From Bdellovibrionales bacterium (lineage in GTDB: Bacteria; Bdellovibrionota; UBA1018), in the NCBI GenBank assembly GCA_018266355.1, contig JAFEAP010000004.1, positions 22,113-86,112 on the forward strand: a stretch of DNA of 64,000 bases, in the 5' to 3' direction. Position 1 is the stretch's first letter. Every line of letters begins with the position of its first letter. Positions 45,694 to 53,632 of the stretch are shown piece after piece. A program made the position numbers and the translations under genes. Under the pieces are notes generated by a model. It was not told where the DNA came from, did not search any database, and saw only the letters and a program-made list of their open reading frames with translations.

Positions 45694-45987
45694 TCAATCT
45701 ACATTAACACCATCAAATAAATCATCATCTTCAAATCCTGATATACCTTCACTATCACATATTTCACGTAACATAGAATCTTTTGTTCCATGTATAACAT
45801 CATCAGGGTTAGATCGAGTTGCTAATTGTATATCTTTACCAATATAATAAATTATACCACTTAATTCTACCATAGTAGCACTATCTTCATGTAGTATAAC
45901 TTTAATATTACCTACATTAAGATGTAACATACCAAGTATTTCATCTACCTGAGCTTCAAATGTTATAGTTCCTTTAATATTTTTCAT
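45694..45987 (-). CDS. Hypothetical acidic protein, 97 aa
   Basis: Beta strands in the first half (GTITFEAQVDEIL, NIKVILHED, IIYYIGKDIQ) and a very acidic end (FEDDDLFDGVNVD). No family recognised. A strong hairpin begins right after its stop. Confidence 0.6.
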   Translation of the reverse strand: MKNIKGTITFEAQVDEILGMLHLNVGNIKVILHEDSATMVELSGIIYYIGKDIQLATRSNPDDVIHGTKDSMLREICDSEGISGFEDDDLFDGVNVD

Positions 45988-46016
45988 TTGATATGGTTTA
46001 AATGGGTTAATATTAT

Positions 46017-46184
46017 TTAGACTGTTACCTTAGCACTTGTTTCAGTTTTATACATCTGAACTATATCATTAGCTGAAAGATGATATATATCCTTATGTTC
46101 ATAATGAATATTACATAAAGATATTTTAGTTGGAATAGATTTACTATTCCACCAATTAAGGGCATTTATTGTAGATTGTAGCAT
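46017..46184 (-). CDS. Hypothetical protein, 55 aa
   Basis: ATG at 46184, TAA at 46017. It begins MLQSTINALNWWNSKSIPTK and contains a His/Cys-bearing middle (CNIHYEHKDIYH) that could bind metal, though this is speculative. Lies between two other accessory genes with a matching AT-rich codon pattern. Confidence 0.55.
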   Translation of the reverse strand: MLQSTINALNWWNSKSIPTKISLCNIHYEHKDIYHLSANDIVQMYKTETSAKVTV

Positions 46185-46248
46185 GGGTTAATATTTAAGT
46201 TATTTAATTTCGGCTTTATAATGTGATCGTTATCTACTTCAAAAAGAA

Positions 46249-46282
46249 GTACAATCCATAGCCCTATCACTATGAATTGTAC
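46249..46282 (-). terminator. Intrinsic terminator after the 179-aa VHVG gene
   Basis: Stem GTACAAT-CATAG with CTATG-ATTGTAC (one mismatch pair) around an 8-base loop, followed on the minus strand by TTCTTTTT. It ends the message of the highly expressed-looking gene at 46299-46838. Confidence 0.8.
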
Positions 46283-46298
46283 TATCTATATATCAGGA

Positions 46299-46838
46299 CT
46301 ATCCTACATGGACTTCTTCAGTTTCTTCTACTTCAGTAGCAGCAGCAGGAGCAGGAGCCATGCTATGAGCATTTACACCAGCAAACTTCATTTCTGTCTT
46401 CTTAGCAGAGATAGCGAGGATTTGCTTATCTGCAAGATTACTCAGGTCTGCAGCAGCTACAGCAGAGAGTTCGGTACGAAGAGATAGACAATTATATCCA
46501 GTCTTCTTATAAACTCTCTTCTGACCTTTGAGATCGGTATATTCTTTGCCTTCTTCACCATAATAGGCATCAAATACTAGTGTTGATTTACTAGGAAGAG
46601 ATACAAGAGCGGCAAATTTATTGATAGCATTGGTCAGGTCTATATCAGCATGAGGAATACCAGCTAACATGAGAAACCTCTCAGCAGCATTACCGTCACC
46701 ATTACGATCTTCACCAAGATTCCATATACCAGTGGTATTATATTCACTTGGTTCAGTTTCAATACGAATACCTTCACCTTTGAGAAGTTTTGATACCTTT
46801 TTGATTTTGAGCTTTACGCCCATTGCAGTTTGTGCCAT
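46299..46838 (-). CDS. Conserved abundant-type protein, 179 aa, ends in VHVG
   Basis: An alpha/beta domain of about 150 residues, then an Ala/Pro linker and an acidic tip EVEETEEVHVG. Codon use is clearly GC-richer than in surrounding small genes, and it has its own terminator, so strong expression is likely. The layout (folded domain, flexible linker, acidic tip) recalls ssDNA-binding proteins, but no SSB motif is visible. Function unknown. Confidence 0.62.
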   Translation of the reverse strand: MAQTAMGVKLKIKKVSKLLKGEGIRIETEPSEYNTTGIWNLGEDRNGDGNAAERFLMLAGIPHADIDLTNAINKFAALVSLPSKSTLVFDAYYGEEGKEYTDLKGQKRVYKKTGYNCLSLRTELSAVAAADLSNLADKQILAISAKKTEMKFAGVNAHSMAPAPAAATEVEETEEVHVG

Positions 46839-46987
46839 GTTGTGTTGTTTTTGATGTTATTTAATATTAGAACTAAAATGTGAAGAAAGTAGATAGGGGT
46901 ACTTCCTTTCCAAACTTTAGTAGGGGGTTTTGGTTGGGGTGGTCCACGTCTTTGATTACAAACATCCAAAAAATTATAAAAAATATA

Positions 46988-47179
46988 TTATTTTACCTTG
47001 TTGATAACATCAATAAGATATTTAAAATCTTCATCATTTTTTAAATCTTTTAAAGCTTCTATAATATTACTATTACTTAAATCTCTATTTCTTAATAATC
47101 TACAACTATTAATTATAGTATCAATTAAACCTATAGTAATACCATTAATATCTCTACAATCACTATTACAAGTACTCAT
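46988..47179 (-). CDS. Hypothetical protein, 63 aa
   Basis: A small helical protein with three Cys near the N-terminus (STCNSDC, then SCRLL). It overlaps the start of its upstream neighbour's end by 4 bases. No family recognised. Confidence 0.55.
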   Translation of the reverse strand: MSTCNSDCRDINGITIGLIDTIINSCRLLRNRDLSNSNIIEALKDLKNDEDFKYLIDVINKVK

Positions 47180-47415
47180 ATATTCATTCCTAAAAAATTC
47201 TTAAATTTATAATTAGTACCAGCAACATACCAATCTTCTTGTAACATCTTTCTAACATTAGTTTTAGTAATAGGAAATTGTCTATTACTAGCTACCTCTT
47301 TAAGTATATATTTATTTTTACTTTCAAGATGTACAATATAAGTTAAACTAGTAGGTATAAATCTAAGTACTAAACCAGGTTTAAATTGCTTATCTAAATC
47401 AAATTTCTTTTTCAT
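47176..47415 (-). CDS. Hypothetical protein, 79 aa
   Basis: A basic, beta-rich small protein (FKPGLVLRFIP, YIVHLESKNKYIL, RQFPITKTNVRKML). The strand-helix ending resembles a small DNA-binding fold, not proven. Overlaps the next gene by 4 bases. Confidence 0.57.
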   Translation of the reverse strand: MKKKFDLDKQFKPGLVLRFIPTSLTYIVHLESKNKYILKEVASNRQFPITKTNVRKMLQEDWYVAGTNYKFKNFLGMNI

Positions 47416-47501
47416 AATAAATTATTTAATTCACGTTCTTAATTTCAAACATCTAAATTTTATAAAAAAAATTTAATAAACAATACAAACCCCATTAACA
47501 A

Positions 47502-47615
47502 TTAAACTACCATTAATAATATTATAGCAGTAACTATACCTTCATCTTTTCCTATCTTATTATTAAATTCTACTTTAGTACTAGGAATAAGATTAGTTTC
47601 TATTTGTATTAACAT
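47502..47615 (-). CDS. Very small protein, 37 aa
   Basis: ATG at 47615 overlaps the stop of the upstream gene (ATGTTAA), ending at TAA 47502. It begins MLIQIETNLIPSTK and ends hydrophobic (VTAIILLMVV). Translational coupling supports that it is real, but it is short. Confidence 0.42.
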   Translation of the reverse strand: MLIQIETNLIPSTKVEFNNKIGKDEGIVTAIILLMVV

Positions 47616-47788
47616 ATTATAGGAGCATTTTTATCAATAGGAAATATTTGGTAATATTCTTGTTGTTCATAAATAGTATATCCTGTTCTACTAAATATAT
47701 TCATTATATCTTCTATATTATAATCAGTATAACTGACTAATATAGGAGGATTACTAAAAGGTGCATTAGGGTCTATTTGTAAACTCAT
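47609..47788 (-). CDS. Hypothetical protein, 59 aa
   Basis: ATG at 47788, TAA at 47609. It begins MSLQIDPNAPFSNPPILVS and has a Tyr/Gln-rich middle. It is the first gene of the minus-strand module, 91 bases from the divergent plus-strand gene. Confidence 0.52.
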   Translation of the reverse strand: MSLQIDPNAPFSNPPILVSYTDYNIEDIMNIFSRTGYTIYEQQEYYQIFPIDKNAPIIC

Positions 47789-47879
47789 ATTGATTACCTA
47801 TTTAATTTAGCCATAAAGATAAATATTTTTTACGGGATATTTTTTGTTGGTATGATATTTTTTTAGGTACTTTGTTCCC
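47789..47879. promoter_or_regulatory. Divergent intergenic region, start of both modules
   Basis: 91 bases between the leftward accessory/replication module and the rightward structural module. It is T-rich with long T tracts and a TTTTTTG...TATGAT...TACTTTG arrangement on the plus strand that loosely resembles the Bacteroidota TTTG / TAnnTTTG promoter, but the spacing is not exact and this phage has its own polymerase. Promoters for both directions are expected here by position. Confidence 0.4.
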
Positions 47880-48275
47880 ATGTTGGGAATAAGATTTGAC
47901 AATACGATAGAAGATACCTGTAATGAAATTGCTAAACTGTTTAAAGAAAAGTTTGGTAAGGAAATTAATCCTAAGATTGTGCATAATGTTTCTCAAAGCC
48001 AATTTTATATGATCGAACCTGCTTTTAGAGAAAAAGACCAAATTAAGTTCGATTATATTGGAAAATTGGTTGTTGTTGAAAAAAGAGTTGAAAGAGCTGT
48101 TAAAGATTTTGGAAAATTAAAAGAAAGTTATTTACCTTTGCCTGTAGTTACATTTAAAGCTCAGGGAAATGGAGACAATGACAATAATGGATTATCTGAC
48201 CGATTACGACAGATTCCAAATTCAGAACAGGATAGTGGACAAAAAGACTATCATTCGTTACGTGACGAATGGTAA
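47880..48275 (+). CDS. Hypothetical protein, 131 aa, possibly IHF/HU-like
   Basis: First gene of the structural module. Residues ~15-75 have a helix-strand arrangement (ETLF-type helix, then DQIKFDYIGKLVVVEKR) somewhat like HU/IHF subunits, which occur in crAss-like phages at comparable positions; the match is weak. The C-terminal 40 residues are polar. It overlaps the next gene by about 90 bases. Confidence 0.5.
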   Translation: MLGIRFDNTIEDTCNEIAKLFKEKFGKEINPKIVHNVSQSQFYMIEPAFREKDQIKFDYIGKLVVVEKRVERAVKDFGKLKESYLPLPVVTFKAQGNGDNDNNGLSDRLRQIPNSEQDSGQKDYHSLRDEW

Positions 48276-48366
48276 GGATAAAGGTGTAGATGAATATAAT
48301 CTTGCTAAGACTATTAAGGTAACTGTAAATGGTGTTAGTACTATTGTATCTGATTTAATGAAGTAA
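48187..48366 (+). CDS. Hypothetical protein, 59 aa
   Basis: The first 89 bases overlap the preceding gene in another frame. I start at ATG 48187 (MDYLTDYDRFQIQ); two further upstream ATGs are in frame. The unique part contains a NGKDKGVDEYNLAKTIKV pattern. The independent 3' part with phage-like codons argues it is real. Confidence 0.55.
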   Translation: MDYLTDYDRFQIQNRIVDKKTIIRYVTNGKDKGVDEYNLAKTIKVTVNGVSTIVSDLMK

Positions 48367-48383
48367 CCAATAAATTTAAATAT

Positions 48384-48674
48384 ATGAATGATGTAAAAGA
48401 TTTAGGTGTTGATCTTTATGAACCAACTAAAGAACTTACCTTTGGAGAAAAACTAGTAGGTATTACTTTTAATCCTAGTAATGATGAAAAAGTACATAAG
48501 CTTAAAAGTCTATTTGCTGAAGCTGCTAATATAGTTAAAGAAACATTTGAAGAAAGTAATTCTACTGATGCTGAACATGAAAATCTTAGAAAGATAGTAT
48601 TTGTAGAATCAATAGGTGAAATACTTAAAGCTCAAATGTGTGCTGTTAAACTTGTAACTATTAAAAATCAATAA
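48384..48674 (+). CDS. Acb2-like anti-CBASS candidate (Acb2/Tad1 hairpin fold)
   Basis: A 96-residue helical protein. TFNPSNDEKVHKLKSLFAEA at about 28-47 and the C-terminal helix ending EILKAQMCAVKLVT match the pattern of Acb2-type proteins (N-P-x-G/N-D, K-x-K-x-L-x-A-E, then A-Q-M-x-A-V-K). Acb2 forms hexamers that bind cyclic di- and trinucleotides and thereby silence CBASS and related defence. Such proteins are widespread in phages. Function is inferred from motif similarity only. Confidence 0.58.
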   Translation: MNDVKDLGVDLYEPTKELTFGEKLVGITFNPSNDEKVHKLKSLFAEAANIVKETFEESNSTDAEHENLRKIVFVESIGEILKAQMCAVKLVTIKNQ

Positions 48675-48675
48675 A

Positions 48676-49041
48676 ATGAGTGCATACGAAGGAAGTAAAA
48701 TGCAGGAGTTGCATCAAGATACTAGTACTAATTTTAATACTAGTACAAAGACACTAAACAATACTACAGCTAATCAAGCTAAAGATCAAGTTACTGATAT
48801 TCAATTTTGGGGTAATGGTGATACATTTAAACTAATATGTAAAGCTTCTAGTAAATCTGAAGGTTGGATGAAATCTACTAAAGCTATGGAAATAGAAGGA
48901 GTAGGATGTGTAGTTCAAGTTACTACTCAACAAGGTGGTAGAGTAGCTGAAGCTTTAACTTTTGTTCCAGGTACTAGGATAGATACTATATTAGATTCTA
49001 ATGATAAAATTATAGAGAGAAAAATAGTTGGTATAAAATAG
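48676..49041 (+). CDS. Hypothetical protein, 121 aa
   Basis: The first ~40 residues are Thr/Asn/Gln-rich and likely flexible; the rest is beta-rich (QFWGNGDTFKLICKASS, GCVVQVTTQQGG, RIDTILDSNDKII). No family recognised. It starts 1 base after the Acb2-like gene and is followed by a strong terminator. Confidence 0.62.
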   Translation: MSAYEGSKMQELHQDTSTNFNTSTKTLNNTTANQAKDQVTDIQFWGNGDTFKLICKASSKSEGWMKSTKAMEIEGVGCVVQVTTQQGGRVAEALTFVPGTRIDTILDSNDKIIERKIVGIK

Positions 49042-49065
49042 TTTTTCATGTGTTTATTTGTTTGG

Positions 49066-49095
49066 GAAAGTAGGTGAAAGCCTACTTTCTTTTTT
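49066..49095 (+). terminator. Intrinsic terminator
   Basis: Perfect 9-bp stem GAAAGTAGG / CCTACTTTC with a 6-base loop, followed by TTTTTT. It separates the early-looking first genes of the plus module from the lysozyme and packaging genes. Confidence 0.88.
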
Positions 49096-49111
49096 ATATA
49101 AATCTTATAAT

Positions 49112-49669
49112 ATGAATAATAAAATAATAAAAGAAACTTTAGACTTAATTAAACATTATGAACAGCTAAATGATAATGATGCTTCTATGATAGGTTTACA
49201 ACCTAAGATGGATAGTAATGGTATATGGACTAGTGGATATGGTAGAGCATTAGTAGATAAAGTAAATAAAAGATTTCTTAAAGGTAATGCTGATAAACAG
49301 AAAGCTTATGAAATTGGTACTGTAAAGGATGAAGCTCAGGCTTGTAGTAATCTTGATGAAGATTTACAACCTTTTGCTAATGAAATAAATAAAGCTATCA
49401 AAATTCCTTTAACTAATAACGAGTTTGGTGCTTTAGTTAGTTTAGCTATGAATATAGGATTTAGTTGGCTAACTAAAACTATTATTCCAGCTATTAATGG
49501 TGGAAATAAAAAACTTGCTACTGATACCATGCTTAAATATATTTATAGTAGTGCTGGTAAACTTCCTGGACTATATGCTAGAAGGTTAAGTGAAGTAGAG
49601 TTTTTCTATACAGGGAAATTAGTTTTTTATGCTGTAGATAAGAATTTTAATGCTAAGGCAATAGTATGA
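49112..49669 (+). CDS. Lysozyme/endolysin, glycoside hydrolase family 24
   Basis: A 185-residue muramidase that cleaves peptidoglycan for lysis or entry. The catalytic Glu is at position 17 (KHYEQL), followed by NGIWTSGYGRAL at 36-47, the GH24 pattern with the active-site Thr/Ser. I start at ATG 49112 because upstream only TTG is available. No signal peptide, so it would need a holin for release. Confidence 0.82.
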   Translation: MNNKIIKETLDLIKHYEQLNDNDASMIGLQPKMDSNGIWTSGYGRALVDKVNKRFLKGNADKQKAYEIGTVKDEAQACSNLDEDLQPFANEINKAIKIPLTNNEFGALVSLAMNIGFSWLTKTIIPAINGGNKKLATDTMLKYIYSSAGKLPGLYARRLSEVEFFYTGKLVFYAVDKNFNAKAIV

Positions 49670-50316
49670 GACTTCCAAAGATTTTAATTGTACGTGGAGA
49701 TGATATTAAGTTTAATAAAGATGAACTTAGAACTATTAAAGAGTTTAGAACTTTAATAGAAAGAGATAAAAGTAAGAAAGAAGATGGTGAAGATAAACAA
49801 TATGCTAAAAGAGAATTAACTTATGTTTATTTCTATTGCGATTATACTAGCCCTTATGTTAATCTTGGGGAGGAACAAAGACACCAACAAAGTATAAAAT
49901 CTGCTGGTCTACATGATGCTTGGAAACCTGATAAGATGGTTAGAGAAGCAATGAAAGCCTATGAGAATATTCAATATACTCCTGCTATACGTTCTATTAG
50001 AGAAATTAGAGAAACTTTAGCTACTAGTTATGAAATAGCTAAGATTTTTAATCAACAAAATAAGAATATACTTGCTGGAATGCAAGCCAAATTAAATGAT
50101 TTTAGATCTGATAATATTAAAGCTGCTGAACTAGCTGCTGATAATCAACTCTTAATTAAGAATATGAATGATACAATTAAGATGTTAAGTGATGTTGAGA
50201 AGGCTATTAAGAATTGTGATACCATTGAAGAACGTATAATTGAAGAAGTTGCTGAACAAAATATTAGAGGTGGTCAAGCATTAGGTAATAGAGAACTCCC
50301 TGAAGATCAAAGATAA
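49666..50316 (+). CDS. Conserved hypothetical protein, 216 aa
   Basis: A helical, charged protein with a long coiled-coil-prone region (residues ~95-190). It overlaps the lysozyme gene by 4 bases and the nuclease gene by 1. Position upstream of the nuclease and TerL would fit a packaging accessory or small-terminase-like role, but no motif supports that. Confidence 0.6.
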   Translation: MRLPKILIVRGDDIKFNKDELRTIKEFRTLIERDKSKKEDGEDKQYAKRELTYVYFYCDYTSPYVNLGEEQRHQQSIKSAGLHDAWKPDKMVREAMKAYENIQYTPAIRSIREIRETLATSYEIAKIFNQQNKNILAGMQAKLNDFRSDNIKAAELAADNQLLIKNMNDTIKMLSDVEKAIKNCDTIEERIIEEVAEQNIRGGQALGNRELPEDQR

Positions 50317-51284
50317 TGAAATTAAGTAAACATAAGATTGTATTCGACCCAGTACTTCATAAATATACTGATGAATTAGGAAGAGTATATACTAGTGCTA
50401 CTCAATTATTAGGAGAAGTTACACCTGAGTTTAATGCTAGATATTGGTTAATGTATAAAGCATTACAAGCTAAAGGTCATAAGGTTAGACCTGATATGCC
50501 TGATAATAAATTTATTATAGTTGATAATAACTTATGTTATATAGATGATTTATATAATTCTGTTAAGGGTATATTAGCTAGAACTGAAATTCAGAAAATA
50601 AATGCTGAATGGGAATATACTAAAGATGTTGCTTGTGCTAGAGGCAATGAAAAACATAATTACTTAGAAGAATGTATTAAACAGTCGGGTCAGGTCAAGG
50701 ATTTCAATATAGAGGGAAATGCTTTAGGATTCGCCTTAAAGATTAATACTAAACAAGATTTAAGTGGATCTCCTCTTAAATATAGTGATCCATTAGTTTA
50801 TGATCTTCTTACTGAATATATTGAATTAGGTTGGACTATATATGCTGAGAAAAGAATTTATAGTCCTATTCATTTAGTTGCTGGTACTATTGACTTATTT
50901 TTAGTTAGAGGTAATGAGTTTAGAATAATAGATTGGAAAACTAATAAGGATGAATTACATTTTACTTCTGGTTATTATAAGAAAGTAAATGGAATCAAAT
51001 CTAGTGAATGGATAGTAACTAGAGATTATCTTAAACAACCTTTAGATAATCTAATGAATTGTAAAGGCGTTATATACACTCTTCAACTTTCTATATATGC
51101 TTATATAGCAGAACTTTGGGGACTTCAATGTAAAGGATTACAATTATGTCATTTTATACCTGGAAATACACCTAGACTATATAGTATTCAATATGATAAA
51201 AAGAATGTTGAAAGATTATTTAATTGGAAAATTAATAAAAAGGTAGAAGATAAACCTGTTAAGAAACTAGGAATTAAAATATAA
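50316..51284 (+). CDS. PD-(D/E)XK nuclease (RecB/Cas4-like)
   Basis: A 322-residue nuclease. The catalytic set is E178 (YAEKRIY), D193 (GTIDLF) and DWKTNK at 206-211, followed by a Q-x3-Y helix (LQLSIYAYI), the classic exonuclease arrangement. crAss-like phages carry such a nuclease next to the packaging genes. It could resolve or trim DNA before packaging. Confidence 0.82.
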   Translation: MKLSKHKIVFDPVLHKYTDELGRVYTSATQLLGEVTPEFNARYWLMYKALQAKGHKVRPDMPDNKFIIVDNNLCYIDDLYNSVKGILARTEIQKINAEWEYTKDVACARGNEKHNYLEECIKQSGQVKDFNIEGNALGFALKINTKQDLSGSPLKYSDPLVYDLLTEYIELGWTIYAEKRIYSPIHLVAGTIDLFLVRGNEFRIIDWKTNKDELHFTSGYYKKVNGIKSSEWIVTRDYLKQPLDNLMNCKGVIYTLQLSIYAYIAELWGLQCKGLQLCHFIPGNTPRLYSIQYDKKNVERLFNWKINKKVEDKPVKKLGIKI

Positions 51285-51288
51285 TAAT

Positions 51289-51570
51289 ATGAAATATAGA
51301 AAGAAACCAGTAGAAATAGAAGCTATTCAATGGAATGGTAATAATGAAATTCAAATAATGGAATTTGTAGGAAAGAAATTAGAGTTTCATACACCTCCTA
51401 GACAAGCTGAATTTGATAGAGATTTAAATGATTCAGATTATAGAATTATAATTCCAACTCTTGAAGGAAATATGATTGCTAGTAGAAATGATTATATAAT
51501 AAAAGGTATAAAGGGTGAATTTTATCCTTGTAAACCTGATATATTTGAGGCAACTTACGATAAGATATAA
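51289..51570 (+). CDS. PGDYG-domain-like protein, 93 aa
   Basis: It starts KYRKKPVEIEAIQWNG and ends NDYIIKGIKGEFYPCKPDIF, the pattern of the PGDYG-type small phage proteins. Function of the family is unknown. It sits directly before TerL. Confidence 0.78.
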   Translation: MKYRKKPVEIEAIQWNGNNEIQIMEFVGKKLEFHTPPRQAEFDRDLNDSDYRIIIPTLEGNMIASRNDYIIKGIKGEFYPCKPDIFEATYDKI

Positions 51571-51571
51571 T

Positions 51572-53632
51572 ATGGGTGAAATAATAATTCCGGTTCATTT
51601 TGCAAATAGTAGAGAGTTTACAAGAGCTGCTCAACATTTTGATAAATTTGGTAAATATACTTTAGCTGATCCTAAACATGATGCTAGAGAGTATAAAGAA
51701 TTTTGGGATGAGGAAGAACGTAGATGTAAAGAGGGTTATACTGTAGCTGGAGTTACTATTACAGGTGCTCATTACGATTATCTTAATTATGGTCGTATAC
51801 AACTAGTTAAAGAGCCTACTAAAGCTCAACTTCAAGAACTTAATCAGGGTAGAAAGATTAAGGGAACTAAGAAAGAATTTTTTCCTACTTTTTGGGATGG
51901 TGATTATCATTATTTCCAAGCTTTAAAAAAGGCTGGAGATTTGGGTCTACATCTATGTGTAGGTAAGTCTCGTCGTAAAGGTTATTCTTTTAAGAATGGT
52001 AAAGTTGCTGAAAATATTTATAATTTTAAACCTAATAGTATAACCGTAATAGGTGCTTTTGATAGTAGTTATTTGTATCCTGAAGGTACTATGGCTATGG
52101 TTAAAAGATATATGTCTTGGCGTAATCGTCATACTGATTGGTTTAAAAGAAGATTAATAAATAAACAAGATCACCTAAAAGCGGGTGTTCAAATAGATGG
52201 CGAGGATAGAGGTTTTCTAAGTCAAGTAATAGCTGTTACATTTAAAGATAATCCAGGTGCTGCTCGTGGTAAAGATGGTACTTTGGTTATGTTTGAAGAA
52301 GCTGGTAAATTTCCTAATCTTATACAAAGTATAATGTCTACTGCTCCTACTTTGGAAGCAGGTGGATTTATAACTGGTCAAATGCTAGTATATGGTACTG
52401 GTGGTGGTAAAGATTCTGATTGGACAGGATTTGAAGAGGTATTCTATAATCCTGATAAATATAATATGCTTGCCTTTGATAATGTATGGGATGAAGATGG
52501 TGAAGGTAGTACTTGTGGATTCTTTGTTCCAGTACATCAAAATCATGAAGGTTTTATAGATGATAATGGTAATAGTAAATTAGTAGAAGCTAAAAATTTC
52601 CAAGAACAGATTAGAGCTGATCTTGCTGCTAATGCTAATGGTAGTAGTACATTGGATGATTACTGTATGGAAAATCCTTTTACTCCTGCTGAAGCTTTTA
52701 AAAGGAGTAGTAATAATATATTTCCTACAGTACTTCTTGATAAGAGATTAACTAAGATGAAACTTGAAAAGACTAGTATGTCTATGTCTCGTCATGGTTC
52801 ATTAGTTAGAGGTGTCTCAGGAATGTATGAATTTTTAACTAATGATAAATTAAAACAATTAGGTTTACCTTATCATAATCCCATATTAAATTTTCCACCT
52901 GAGAAAGATAAAGATTTAACTGGTTGTCTTACTATTTGGAGTAGTCCTTATAGAGACCCCAGTACTAATAGAGTTCCTGATAATCTTTATAGGATTTGGC
53001 ATGATCCTTATGCTGTTGATAAGGATAGTAAGAATATAAGTTTTAAAGATTCTATGGGAGTAGCTTGGGTATATGAAAGACCTAATCTAATTACTCCTAG
53101 TAAAGGTAATATCTTAGTTGCTTTAGATATAGGTAGACCTAGTAGAGTTGATGATTATAATGAAAGGTTGTTTGCTTTAGCTGAATTTTATAATGCTAAG
53201 ATTAATTTTGAGAATGACCGAGGTGATGTTATTGGTTATGCTAAGAGAAAGAAACTATTACATTGGTTAGTAGAAGAATTTATACCTTTACTTAAAAAAG
53301 AAACGTCTAAAGCTACTACTAATAGAAGTTGGGGTATCAGTGTAAGTGATGAAAGAGTAAAAGGTATGGGTGCTGTTTATCTTCGAGATTGGATAACTGA
53401 AGTAGTTAGAACATTAGATGATGGTTCAAAAAAGCTTATCCTAGACTTTTTTTATGACGAGGGAGTTATACAGGAATTATTGAAATGGAATAAGATAGGT
53501 AACTTTGACCGTGTTTCTGCTCTTATTGTTGGTATGTTTGATATTCATGAACATGAAAATCTTATAATAAAAGAATCAAGAGCTAAAAATAAGAGTGCTA
53601 ATAGTTTCTTTAATAGAACAATGTTTACATGA
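51572..53632 (+). CDS. terL: Terminase large subunit (TerL)
   Basis: The packaging motor, 686 residues. GKSRRKGYS at 131-139 is a Walker A variant typical of crAss-like TerL, and GTLVMFEEAG at 236-245 is Walker B plus the catalytic Glu. The RNase H-like nuclease begins at VALDIG (D519), with ENDRGD at about 552. ATG 51572 is preferred over an upstream GTG. It overlaps the portal gene by 4 bases. Confidence 0.92.
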   Translation: MGEIIIPVHFANSREFTRAAQHFDKFGKYTLADPKHDAREYKEFWDEEERRCKEGYTVAGVTITGAHYDYLNYGRIQLVKEPTKAQLQELNQGRKIKGTKKEFFPTFWDGDYHYFQALKKAGDLGLHLCVGKSRRKGYSFKNGKVAENIYNFKPNSITVIGAFDSSYLYPEGTMAMVKRYMSWRNRHTDWFKRRLINKQDHLKAGVQIDGEDRGFLSQVIAVTFKDNPGAARGKDGTLVMFEEAGKFPNLIQSIMSTAPTLEAGGFITGQMLVYGTGGGKDSDWTGFEEVFYNPDKYNMLAFDNVWDEDGEGSTCGFFVPVHQNHEGFIDDNGNSKLVEAKNFQEQIRADLAANANGSSTLDDYCMENPFTPAEAFKRSSNNIFPTVLLDKRLTKMKLEKTSMSMSRHGSLVRGVSGMYEFLTNDKLKQLGLPYHNPILNFPPEKDKDLTGCLTIWSSPYRDPSTNRVPDNLYRIWHDPYAVDKDSKNISFKDSMGVAWVYERPNLITPSKGNILVALDIGRPSRVDDYNERLFALAEFYNAKINFENDRGDVIGYAKRKKLLHWLVEEFIPLLKKETSKATTNRSWGISVSDERVKGMGAVYLRDWITEVVRTLDDGSKKLILDFFYDEGVIQELLKWNKIGNFDRVSALIVGMFDIHEHENLIIKESRAKNKSANSFFNRTMFT

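Noticed and set aside
46850..46985. GC-rich, G-tract-containing spacer after the VHVG gene start
   Set aside because: Looked at as a possible promoter or G-quadruplex (runs of GGGG), but the tracts are unevenly spaced and no stable stem or known promoter motif was found.
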